Of a stretch of 64,000 bases of DNA, positions 1 to 6,984 are shown piece after piece. A model generated the notes under the pieces. The model had not been told where the DNA came from. It worked only from the letters and a program-made list of their open reading frames with translations, and ran no database searches. The stretch is from Ammoniphilus oxalaticus. GTDB taxonomy: Bacteria; Bacillota; Bacilli; Aneurinibacillales; RAOX-1. Location: NCBI RefSeq assembly GCF_003609605.1, contig NZ_MCHY01000008.1, positions 496,001 through 560,000 on the forward strand. The letters are read 5' to 3'. Numbering within the stretch: position 1 is the stretch's first letter; every line of letters starts with the position of its first letter. The translations under genes were made by a program, and so were the position numbers.

Positions 1-1
1 T

Positions 2-217
2 GAAGACGAGACAACGAACGGTCAACAATTGGGGTTAGAGCGACGCTATGCGGACGTATTTCAGCTAGCGAAGCAGGGTTTGCCAAAAGAAGAGATCGCC
101 AAACAGTTAGAAATGGGTACAGGTGAAGTCGAATTAATCATGCAATTGAATCAATTGACCGATTCTGCGCAGTCAACTGAGAAAGTGGTTCGTGGGGAAC
201 GGAGGCGGAGAGGATGA
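2..217 (+). CDS. C-terminal end of a SwrB-like (DUF6115-type) protein, partial
   Basis: The reading frame is open from the window edge, so the start lies upstream; an in-frame TTG at position 29 is not needed as a start. The visible tail contains RRYADVFQLAKQGLPKEEIA followed by KQLEMGTGEVELIMQL. This is a short helix-turn-helix-like segment typical of the C-terminus of SwrB/DUF6115 proteins, which sit beside sigD and flagellar genes in Bacillales and help activate flagellar assembly. The stop overlaps the next start (ATGA), indicating co-transcription. Family assignment rests on the tail only. By synteny in relatives, sigD may lie just upstream (inference). Confidence 0.55.
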   Translation, partial: EDETTNGQQLGLERRYADVFQLAKQGLPKEEIAKQLEMGTGEVELIMQLNQLTDSAQSTEKVVRGERRRRG

Positions 218-678
218 ACAGACGAGCCGTGTTACTTGGAATCGGAATCGGGATCATCATCGGCGCTTCAATGATGAAACTAGGCACCTCATCACCCGCT
301 CAGTCCCAGCCTGCGGCAGCATCGCCAGTCGTTGCGGATGAACCAGCCCTGCTTGAACAACCGCAAGTGGAACAATGGTTGCAAGAAAACGGGTATGCCT
401 TTGTTAAGCAAAGTGACTGGGAAGCGCAAACGAAACGCGTAGCAGAACTGGAAAATGGCGCTCCTGCTCCGATACGGACGACGATCTATATTAACCCCGG
501 ATTAAGTGTGTCGGGAATTGAACACATGTTGGTCACGATGGAGGTACTGCCTGAACAAAACCAGTTTCGTAGTTTAATCGCCGAACAAGGCTTAACGAAA
601 AAAGTGCGGACCGGTTTTTTTACATTTGAAGGACCACAAACCGAACAATCGATTATTCAGCAAATTACAAAGCAATAG
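214..678 (+). CDS. Membrane-anchored protein of unknown function, flagellar locus
   Basis: The 154-residue protein starts with Met-Asn-Arg-Arg followed by a Gly/Ile-rich hydrophobic stretch (about residues 5-25), which is a signal anchor. A Pro/Ala/Ser/Gln-rich linker follows (about 27-45), then a soluble domain with an alpha-helical part (QVEQWLQENGYAFVKQSDWE) and a compact C-terminal part. The C-terminal layout resembles small MltG/YceG-related proteins found beside flhO/flhP in Paenibacillaceae, but I see no catalytic residue I can defend. The start overlaps the upstream stop by 4 nt, and flhO begins 21 nt downstream, so it belongs to the operon. Confidence 0.6.
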   Translation: MNRRAVLLGIGIGIIIGASMMKLGTSSPAQSQPAAASPVVADEPALLEQPQVEQWLQENGYAFVKQSDWEAQTKRVAELENGAPAPIRTTIYINPGLSVSGIEHMLVTMEVLPEQNQFRSLIAEQGLTKKVRTGFFTFEGPQTEQSIIQQITKQ

Positions 679-699
679 AGAAGGAAGGAGGAATGTAGC

Positions 700-1500
700 A
701 TGTTTAAAGGTTTAAATACAGCCACATCAGGGATGATCGCCCAACAACGACGCCAAGATGCGCTATCGCATAATTTAGCGAATATGAACACGCCAGGATT
801 TAAAAAGGACCAAGCAATGCTGCGTTCTTTTCCAGAGATGCTTACACATCGGATTGAAAACGGGCAACAAGGGTTACCCGGAGCGCCAAGGCAAGCTTCA
901 CAAATCGGTAGCTTGGCGACAGGTGTTTATGCGCAAGAACATATCCCGCTATTTGACACGGGAGACATCATTGAAACGGAAAAACCACACGATTTTGCAA
1001 TTGCAGACTATGCGTTAGCGCCGAACCAAATTGACGGTCGCGCGGTGAAACCCGCCATCTTTTTCGCCGTGCAAACGAGGGCAGGGGAGCTTGAATATAC
1101 GCGTAATGGAAACTTTACCGTTGATGCCCTCGGACAATTGGTTACATCAGACGGTTCCCGCGTGTTAGACACACAAGGAAACCCGTTGTTTATTGGCGAG
1201 GACGGGCGTGTCCAAGCGACTGAACTCGGGCTGGTACGCATTGAAAATCCTCACGACTTAATCCGCAGCGGCAGCGATCGGTATCGATATGAAGGTGACA
1301 ATCCACCTGGTTTATTACCGCCTGGCGTCGCGGACGGCTTTTCGGTTCGGAATGGGTTCATTGAGCGGGCGAATGTCGACCCAGGTCAAACGATCACGGA
1401 TATGATGGTCACGATGCGGGCTTATGAATCGAATCAAAAAGTAATCCAGTCGTATGATCGAACGATGGAATTGTTAAATTCGATCGGACGTTTAGGCTAG
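700..1500 (+). CDS. flhO: Flagellar hook-basal body (rod) protein FlhO/FlgF type
   Basis: The 266-residue protein is a distal-rod family protein of the axial flagellar structure, exported by the flagellar type III system. The N-terminus carries the rod/hook signature (QDALSHNLANMNTPGFKKDQ, about residues 20-40). The C-terminal helix (NVDPGQTITDMMVTMRAYESN and following) is the conserved D0 partner helix. A strong AAGGAAGGAGG lies just upstream of the ATG. It is followed 10 nt later by a paralogue (flhP), the same tandem arrangement as flhO-flhP in B. subtilis. The choice between FlhO and FlgF naming is by context. Confidence 0.88.
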   Translation: MFKGLNTATSGMIAQQRRQDALSHNLANMNTPGFKKDQAMLRSFPEMLTHRIENGQQGLPGAPRQASQIGSLATGVYAQEHIPLFDTGDIIETEKPHDFAIADYALAPNQIDGRAVKPAIFFAVQTRAGELEYTRNGNFTVDALGQLVTSDGSRVLDTQGNPLFIGEDGRVQATELGLVRIENPHDLIRSGSDRYRYEGDNPPGLLPPGVADGFSVRNGFIERANVDPGQTITDMMVTMRAYESNQKVIQSYDRTMELLNSIGRLG

Positions 1501-1510
1501 GAGGAAAAAG

Positions 1511-2344
1511 ATGAATACATCGTTATATATATCAAATGGGGCGTTACAAGCGTATCAACAGCGCTTGGATACCGTTTCGTATAATATCGCTAATGTGAAT
1601 ACAGTCGGGTATAAACAACGCGAAGCGAGCTTTGCGGAAAATTTAGCGACCGAAGTGGACAATCAGCCGAACCGCGACGAAGAAATCGGTCGGCGGTCAC
1701 CGCATGAAATCCGTGTCGGTTATGGAGCAAGACTTGGACAAACCTCGATCAATATGAAACAAGGCGGGGCCAAAGAAACAGGGCAACCGTTTGACATCAT
1801 GGTCGAGGGTGATGGTTTGTTTGTCGTCAGCGACGAAACCGGCGCCTTACGTTACACACGCGACGGAGCCTTTAAACAAAGCCCAGCAGAGGAAGAAGAC
1901 TTTTATTATTTGGTCACCGCTCAGGGCGACTATCTGCTTGATGATTTCGGAGAACCGCTTGAAATTGACACGGGTTACGATGTAAAGCTGTTGGAAAACG
2001 GAGACATTCAACTGACGAACCAAGCCGATCCAACCGATGCTTGGATTCATTGGCAACGAATTGGCTTGGTCCAGGTCAACAATCCGCAATTGTTACGTTC
2101 GGTTGGTGATAACCAATATGCTTTAGATGAGGAAGCGATTTCTGCGGGCGCAGTTGAACCATTAGACTTAGATGACGCTGATGCCCCGAAATTGCGACAA
2201 GGCTTTTTAGAAACGTCGAACGTCAATATTGCCAAGGAAATGAGCGAGCTGCTCATCTCGCAACGCGGCTTCCAGATGAATGCCAGAGCTGTTTCCTTTG
2301 CTGATCAAATGCTTGGTGTCGCCAATGGAATCATCAATCGCTAA
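1511..2344 (+). CDS. flhP: Flagellar hook-basal body (rod) protein FlhP/FlgG type
   Basis: The 277-residue paralogue of the preceding protein has the N-terminal motif DTVSYNIANVNTVGYKQREA (about residues 20-39). Its C-terminus reads GFLETSNVNIAKEMSELLIS then QRGFQMNARA, the conserved D0 helix shared by FlgG/FlgE/FlgF. It is a distal rod component. The SD (aggaggaaaaag) sits directly after the flhO stop, and fliW follows after 31 nt, so flhO-flhP-fliW-csrA read as one unit. Confidence 0.88.
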   Translation: MNTSLYISNGALQAYQQRLDTVSYNIANVNTVGYKQREASFAENLATEVDNQPNRDEEIGRRSPHEIRVGYGARLGQTSINMKQGGAKETGQPFDIMVEGDGLFVVSDETGALRYTRDGAFKQSPAEEEDFYYLVTAQGDYLLDDFGEPLEIDTGYDVKLLENGDIQLTNQADPTDAWIHWQRIGLVQVNNPQLLRSVGDNQYALDEEAISAGAVEPLDLDDADAPKLRQGFLETSNVNIAKEMSELLISQRGFQMNARAVSFADQMLGVANGIINR

Positions 2345-2375
2345 TCGTAAAATGGGAAGAAGGAGCTGAGAAGGC

Positions 2376-2810
2376 ATGAAATTAGCAACCACCTTATTCG
2401 GCGAACTAGAAATCGAGCAGAAGCAAATCGTTGAGTTTCCGTTAGGGTTGCCCGGCTTCGCTGACGAACAACGCTTTGTGTTCCTACCAATTCCCGATTC
2501 GCCGTTTTTCAGCATGCAATCGGTCACAAGCGAGCTGCAATTTTTCGTAATGAACCCGTTCGAGCTATTCAAAGATTACGAATTCAAAATACCGGGTTCT
2601 TCGATCGAATTATTACAATTGAGCGAACCTGAATCCGTTGCGACATGGGTGATCCTAACATTAAAAGATGAACTTGCCAATTCAACCGCGAACATGCAAG
2701 CCCCGATCATCGTCAACAGCCAGACGCGAATCGGCAAGCAGCTTGTCTTGGAGCACTACCAAATGCGCCAGCCGATCTTCACCATGCCGCCGCTGGCGTT
2801 ACTCGGATAG
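2376..2810 (+). CDS. fliW: Flagellar assembly factor FliW
   Basis: The 144-residue length is usual for FliW. The N-terminus (ELEIEQKQIVEFPLGLPGFA) and the FVFLPIPDSPFF block match the family. FliW binds the CsrA protein and flagellin in a partner switch: when unassembled flagellin accumulates, FliW is sequestered by it and CsrA is released to block hag translation. It is encoded immediately upstream of csrA (16 nt gap) and hag, and the CsrA target hairpin is visible in the hag leader, so the complete regulatory module is present. SD GAAGGAGCTGAGAAGG precedes the ATG. Confidence 0.95.
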   Translation: MKLATTLFGELEIEQKQIVEFPLGLPGFADEQRFVFLPIPDSPFFSMQSVTSELQFFVMNPFELFKDYEFKIPGSSIELLQLSEPESVATWVILTLKDELANSTANMQAPIIVNSQTRIGKQLVLEHYQMRQPIFTMPPLALLG

Positions 2811-2825
2811 GGGGCCCCGGACACC

Positions 2826-3071
2826 ATGTTAGTGCTCAGCCGTAAAACAAACGAGTCGATCATGATCGGCGATGATATCGAAATTACCGTCATAGCCATT
2901 GAAGGGGACCAAGTCAAACTTGGTATCAATGCACCCAAACACGTAGATATACATAGAAAAGAAATCCACCTCGCCATCCAACAAGCCAACCAAGAAGCAG
3001 CCACAGCGGTCAATCAAGTGGACCTGGCCAGCCTTTTAGGGCAACTTAGCGGTAAACGAGAGAAAGAATAG
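2826..3071 (+). CDS. csrA: Translational regulator CsrA
   Basis: The 81-residue protein begins with the canonical [20 protein letters not shown] and contains [18 protein letters not shown], which forms the RNA-binding strand and the dimer swap. The C-terminal extension of about 25 residues is within the range for Bacillales, where it contacts FliW. It binds GGA motifs in mRNA; two such sites lie in the hag leader about 100 nt downstream of this gene. Its stop codon lies inside the stem of a rho-independent terminator. Confidence 0.96.
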   Translation: MLVLSRKTNESIMIGDDIEITVIAIEGDQVKLGINAPKHVDIHRKEIHLAIQQANQEAATAVNQVDLASLLGQLSGKREKE

Positions 3072-3096
3072 AGTCTGAAATTGGCTCTATTTTTTA
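3068..3096 (+). terminator. Rho-independent terminator after csrA
   Basis: An 8-bp stem ATAGAGTC / GGCTCTAT with a 7-nt loop is followed by a T-run. The left arm overlaps the csrA stop codon. It separates flhO-flhP-fliW-csrA transcription from hag. Confidence 0.85.
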
Positions 3097-3123
3097 TTCC
3101 ATAGAAAAAAGCGCAAAAAGCGC

Positions 3124-3150
3124 TAAACAATTCCAACCATCAGCCGATAA
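3124..3150 (+). promoter_or_regulatory. Sigma-D (flagellar sigma-28) promoter of hag
   Basis: TAAA (3124-3127), a 15-nt spacer and GCCGATAA (3143-3150) match the Bacillus sigma-D consensus TAAA-N15-GCCGATAT. Transcription should start near 3156, giving a leader of about 55 nt before the hag ATG. Confidence 0.92.
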
Positions 3151-3157
3151 CAATAAT

Positions 3158-3202
3158 GAGTTCAAATGGATGTGAACTCGAAAAAACCAAAAACATGGAG
3201 GT
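3158..3202 (+). promoter_or_regulatory. CsrA-binding leader of hag: GGA-loop hairpin plus GGA in the SD
   Basis: GAGTTCA (3158-3164) pairs with TGAACTC (3173-3179), exposing a loop with GGA at 3168-3170. A second GGA (3197-3199) lies inside the SD GGAGGT (3197-3202). This two-site arrangement, one in a hairpin loop and one on the ribosome-binding site, is the layout known for B. subtilis hag, where a CsrA dimer bridges both and blocks translation. csrA and fliW lie immediately upstream. Confidence 0.88.
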
Positions 3203-3210
3203 AACACATT

Positions 3211-5064
3211 ATGATTATTAATCACAACATCTCAGCATTGAACACACATCGTCAGTTAGGCGCAAACAACAATGCGGTATCTGCATCTTTGGAGAAACTT
3301 TCTTCAGGACTAAAGATTAACCGTGCAGGAGATGATGCTGCTGGGCTAGCAATCTCTGAGAAAATGAGAGGGCAGATTCGTGGGCTAGAGATGGCATCTA
3401 AGAATGCTCAAGATGGAGTCTCACTTATTCAGACTGCTGAAGGTGCATTAAATGAAACACACGCGATTTTACAACGTATGCGTGAACTAGCAGTACAAGC
3501 TAACAACGGTACTAACACTAACGATGATCTAGGGGAATTACAAAAAGAATTTGAAGAACTTTCTGATGAAATAACACGTATCGGAAACAAAACAGAATTT
3601 AATACTAAAACCCTTCTGAACGGATCCTTGGGTGTTCAGGCGGCTGATGGATCGGTTGACATTGCCGATTTAACAGCAGCTGGAATTTCCTTAGATGTAT
3701 CTGGAGTAGCTAAGGGTGCAACTTTAACTTTTGAATTGGATGGTAATGATTCAATTTCTGTATCAGATGGCACTACTACTCAGCAAATTAACATTGATCC
3801 AGAAGCGATTAAAGCTGGTCAAACGTTGAACTTTGATAAGATTGGATTAAAAATGAGCTTCACAGCGGATGTGGACCTATCCAGTGGGATCGATGGGAGT
3901 TCAATTGATGGAACCATTACAACTACTGGAGATGAAATATCATTCCAAATTGGAGCAAATGAGGGTACAACCCTTGACATATCAATAAGTGATATGCGTG
4001 CTGATGCTCTTGGAAAAGGGATAAGTGGAGGTGTAACCGATTTATCTGCTGTTAATCTAACAAATGCAGGTGCAGGATTTGATGAAAATATTAAAGTAAT
4101 TGATCAAGCTATAAAAGAGGTTTCAGCACAGCGCTCACAACTTGGAGCATGGCAAAACCGTTTAGAGCACACAATCAATAACTTAGGTGCTTCAGCTGAG
4201 AACTTAACAGCTGCAGAATCACGTATTAGAGACGTTGATCATACCGAAGCTGCTTAATGCAGCATAAGGTATAGTCGTCCTAACTGGTAACGGTTAGTGA
4301 GTATAATCGGGTGAATTGCTGGAAAATCCTTAGAGCTTGTCTTACCACAACGCAGTCGGAAACGGCAAACGTAAAGGTTTGAAAAAAGACGAGATTGGGC
4401 AATCAGCAGCCAAGCGCCTGTGGCAAAAGCCTGGCGAAGGTTCAACGACTAGGATAAACCATCTAAAAGCTATTAGCTCATGATGATGAAATCCGTAGGT
4501 GACCAAGGTACCTTCTTTTCCGCTTATCCTTGGAATCCGAAGCGCCCGACCCCTACTAGCATGCTAGAGGGTGAAGATATAGTCTAGTCATTTGTGAAAA
4601 CAAGTGTTCGCGCGATGGCGAAAGAGATGATGGACTTCACTAAGAACAACATCTTAACACAAGCGGCACAAGCAATGTTAGCTCAATTTGAACAGGTTGC
4701 ATAATCTGTTCCTAGGGCGTCCGATGAAGCGATTTGTCGGATTATCACTGGGTGAATTGCTGGAACATCCTTAGAGCTTCATGACCACAACATGACTGGA
4801 AACGGTGAGTGTGATGGTTTGAAAACATGAAGATTGGACAATCAGCAGCGAAGCTCCTTTAGAGAAATCTTGGAGAACGTTCAACGACTAGGATATACCG
4901 TCTAAGGCAATCGCTATGACGATGAAATCCATAGGGTGTCAATAGACATTCGAAGCGCCCAGCATCTCACAGAGATGAAGATATAGTCTATTCTATGATC
5001 GAAAGACATAGCGGCAAAGCAAGCCAACCAAACACCACAAGGGGTACTACAGTTACTACGTTAA
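3211..5064 (+). CDS. hag: Flagellin, gene split into three exons by two group I introns
   Basis: Flagellin is the filament subunit. Exon 1 (3211-4239, 343 codons) encodes the N-terminal D0/D1 helices ([20 protein letters not shown]), a variable centre, and D1 up to ESRIRDVD. Read straight on, it meets a stop at 4255-4257 after five intron-coded residues. Exon 2 (4615-4683, 23 codons) encodes [20 protein letters not shown] then MLA. Exon 3 (5020-5064) encodes [14 protein letters not shown] and the stop. Joining 3211-4239, 4615-4683 and 5020-5064 gives 380 residues with an uninterrupted, textbook flagellin C-terminus. Both splice sites follow the group I rule: U ends the upstream exon and G ends the intron. 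The C-terminal helix is needed for filament assembly, so correct splicing should be essential for function. Confidence 0.95.
4240..4614 (+). ncRNA. Group I self-splicing intron 1 in hag (375 nt, no ORF)
   Basis: The conserved core is visible: P element AATTGCTGGAAA (4314-4325), Q AATCAGCAGCC (4401-4411), R TTCAACGACTA (4441-4451) and S AAGATATAGTC (4574-4584). P4 pairs TGCTG (4317-4321) with CAGCA (4404-4408). P7 pairs GACTA (4447-4451) with TAGTC (4580-4584). P3 pairs CGGGTG with CGCCCG. P8 is a hairpin before S. At the 5' splice site, U4239 can form the expected U-G wobble with G4274, flanked by A-U and G-C pairs, and an ATACC/GGTAT stem extends P1. The last intron base is G4614. It encodes no endonuclease. 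The subgroup is probably IA, which I infer from the extra sequence between R and P3'. Confidence 0.93.
4615..4683 (+). CDS. hag: hag exon 2 (69-nt micro-exon)
   Basis: This coding part of hag, 23 codons, lies between the two introns. It encodes the first two thirds of the C-terminal D0 helix. Its first codon is an internal Met, not a start. Its last codon ends in T (GCT), as a group I 5' splice site requires. If intron 1 is removed but intron 2 retained, translation would run on for six residues (QFEQVA) and stop inside intron 2, giving a flagellin that lacks its last 14 residues. Confidence 0.92.
4684..5019 (+). ncRNA. Group I self-splicing intron 2 in hag (336 nt, no ORF)
   Basis: The core elements are P AATTGCTGGAAC (4755-4766), Q AATCAGCAGC (4840-4849), R TTCAACGACTA (4880-4890) and S AAGATATAGTC (4978-4988). 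P7 is GACTA (4886-4890) with TAGTC (4984-4988). P3 is CTGGGTG with CGCCCAG. P8 is the hairpin CATCT/AGATG before S. The 5' end carries a strong GAACAG/CTGTTC hairpin, and G4716 can wobble-pair with U4683 at the splice site. The final G is 5019. Long stretches match intron 1, so the two are paralogues; P1, P2 and P8 differ. No ORF is present. Confidence 0.92.
5020..5064 (+). CDS. hag: hag exon 3 (last 14 codons and stop)
   Basis: It encodes [14 protein letters not shown] plus TAA, which is the invariant extreme C-terminus of flagellins. It is in frame with exon 2 once intron 2 is removed (codon phase 0 at both junctions). Confidence 0.93.
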   Translation, partial: QANQTPQGVLQLLR

Positions 5065-5078
5065 TATTTTAGCCCAAT

Positions 5079-5112
5079 CAAGAAGTCAGTTTATAAACTG
5101 ACTTCTTGTATT
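5079..5112 (+). terminator. Rho-independent terminator after hag
   Basis: A perfect 30-nt palindrome (5079-5108, arms CAAGAAGTCAGTTT) is followed by TATTTT. It closes the hag transcript 14 nt after the exon 3 stop. Confidence 0.88.
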
Positions 5113-5129
5113 TTAAGGAGGGGTATCTT

Positions 5130-5411
5130 TTGAGAAATTTTCAACCAATCGTCAAAGCAGTAAAAGAATCGGGGGATTATGAAATCTTTTCTTTTGTTGT
5201 TGATGGAAGTATAAAAGTTGTTATAGAAGAAATGTGTGGATATAACTTCCGATCTGACGATATAAAAGAGGAGTTTATTATGGAGTTAGAAAAATTCAAA
5301 TCTTGCCTAGATAATGCACCAGACGATTTTAACGATAATGACAGGATGGAAGCTAAGGATTTTGTTGAGAAATTACTCAAAGTATATTTTAAATCTGGAA
5401 AGTTGATGTAA
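5130..5411 (+). CDS. Small acidic protein of unknown function
   Basis: I do not recognise this gene. An AAGGAGGGG (about 5115-5123) stands 6 nt before TTG at 5130, so I prefer this start (93 residues) to the upstream TTG at 5106, which lies inside the hag terminator. The product is acidic and Lys/Glu/Asp-rich with no Cys cluster, signal peptide or membrane segment (motifs such as FNDNDRMEAKDFVEKLL). Its AT content is higher than that of the neighbouring flagellar genes. It lies at the left edge of the accessory patch; a CdiI-like or SMI-type immunity protein is possible but unproven. Confidence 0.55.
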   Translation: MRNFQPIVKAVKESGDYEIFSFVVDGSIKVVIEEMCGYNFRSDDIKEEFIMELEKFKSCLDNAPDDFNDNDRMEAKDFVEKLLKVYFKSGKLM

Positions 5412-5813
5412 CCTTGAATCTAAATTATGGTTGAGTGAATAGTTAAATATTGCTGAGATTTTATGAATCACAATAGAAATGTGCTCGCCTCGGGGGATAC
5501 CCCTCGGGTAGGGATCGCATCCCTAGCGAATTTTGTCGAACACACAACTCTTCCGGGGTGCCATTCCTCTGCCGAATTTCCATCCATTTCAAATAGAGAT
5601 TCGATAGAGGTGTGGCACCCTTTATCGTTGCTCGCCAAAAGGGTCTGGGCCAAATTGAATAGATTAACGTTTGAAGTTTTAACATTTAGAGAATCTAAGG
5701 CATTCTAATGTTCATTAGTAATAAGAAGGAAGCTACTTTCCACATCGGGAACCAAAGTAAGATGTCTTAAAACGCCTAATATGCTGAAGTTTCTGCTTTT
5801 TTTCGGAGTTATG
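5412..5813 (+). other. Non-coding stretch with a cluster of strong hairpins
   Basis: I see no supported gene here. Three inverted repeats stand out: GGGG/CCCC around GATA (about 5492-5503), TAGGGAT/ATCCCTA with a 3-nt loop (5509-5525), and a long imperfect stem GGGTGCCA..CCTCT (5556-5570) pairing with AGAGG..TGGCACCC (5606-5620). The segment is GC-richer than its AT-rich surroundings. Short open frames across it on both strands look like by-products of the inverted repeats. Confidence 0.5.
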
Positions 5814-6853
5814 CTATAGGAATTCTGTTTTTCTTAGTTCCCTTAATTTATAGACTACTGACCAGTATGTCTGATTTAATTGCTGGGCAATGGCTTTATC
5901 TGTTGACCCTGACTTTTTCAATTTTATTAGAGTTTTTATTTCTGTATTTGAGTTGACTTTTCTACGTCCAGAAGAGCTTAACTTTATGCAAATATTATCT
6001 CCGAATTTCCCCTTGATATCGTGGGTTTTTAGCTGTATATTCTTACGTAGGCAGGTCTTGTATTCCATAGATGGTATTTCTTTCACAAAAGGATAAATAA
6101 TCTTTAGAAAGTGTAAAACTTCTTGCTCTTTGTTTATTTTTAATAAAGTTTTGTGACCATCAGGATGTCTTGAAACGACAAAATCTGTGCCAAATGTTAG
6201 ATTAAGATGAGTTGCAAGAGAGTGGTTTTCAGATTCAGTAAAATTCAAAGTATATAAAATAATGCTCGGATGACAATAAACCGTTTGTTTGCTCTTATTG
6301 TAATGGTAAGTGATAGTTAAACTACCGTCATCTAAGTACAGAGTCGCTAAGAAGATAGGATGAGTGCATTTGGCAAGATAGCAAGCAGTTATTGTTTTTA
6401 TTCCATTCGGGTATAGAACTTTATGCAATTTTGTGAAAAAAGGATGGCTTTTAGATCGAAGGTGGTTGCCGTTTATGGAGAAATTAAGGTTTCCTAATTT
6501 AGATTGTTTCCACTGTCTGTAATTTCTTTGACTTTCCCCAAAATGTTCTTGATAATAATAGTTAAGACTTCTTTGCGCCCCTTACTTATATAGCCATCAC
6601 CAAGTAGGCTACCTAAAATAATTTGTTCCTGTAAGTGAGTAGGTGAAAAGGGCGGTATGTTTGCTTCATACCACTTTCTCCGATCTTCGACTAGACGGTT
6701 CATTAAACTCTTCTTATAATCTTCACATTTCTTTAGATCAAGTCCTTTAGCGATACTACGAACCTTGCTGGGTGTTAAATTAAGTTTTCTTGCAACGTAG
6801 TCAGTTGAATTAGTTGGATAATGATTTATAATATACTCTATTTTATTTTTCAT
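5814..6853 (-). pseudogene. Free-standing LAGLIDADG homing endonuclease gene, broken by a single frameshift
   Basis: Read right to left, the gene begins at ATG 6853 after a GGAGGG SD. It encodes an N-terminal helix-turn-helix-like part (ARKLNLTPSKVRSIAKGLDL), then the first LAGLIDADG motif IILGSLLGDGYI. At about 6572-6574, in a run of A on this strand, one base is missing. One frame over, the protein continues without a stop: YYYQEHFGESQRNYRQWKQS, then the second motif FLATLYLDDGSLTI. A C-terminal helix-turn-helix segment (STDKAIAQQLNQTYWSVVYK) follows. The repaired length is about 346 residues, so it was a monomeric two-motif enzyme. It faces hag and lies 750 bp from intron 2, not inside an intron. 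Confidence 0.85.
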
Positions 6854-6984
6854 ACAACCCTCCAAAGAACACCTGTTCTCACTCTATTGTATCACAGCAT
6901 AGGTTGTTGAGGTAGGTAATTTGTATGTGTGTCATAGTTTATAATGATCTTTTCACCGTATTTAGGTTAGAAGAGGCGGGATAA

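Noticed and set aside
3068-3210. Antisense frames over csrA and hag leader as genes
   Set aside because: They are shadows of csrA; the region is explained by terminator, promoter and leader hairpin.
3211-4257. Truncated flagellin ending in HTEAA at 4257
   Set aside because: The missing C-terminal D0 region is encoded in two pieces downstream with exact group I splice-site rules; the stop lies in intron 1.
4254-4445. Minus-strand open frame inside intron 1 as an intron-encoded endonuclease
   Set aside because: It has no LAGLIDADG, GIY-YIG or HNH motif, and it runs antisense through the conserved ribozyme core.
5461-5708. Overlapping open frames on both strands over the hairpin cluster
   Set aside because: They have no SD, lie in inverted repeats, and give odd amino acid composition; treated as non-coding.
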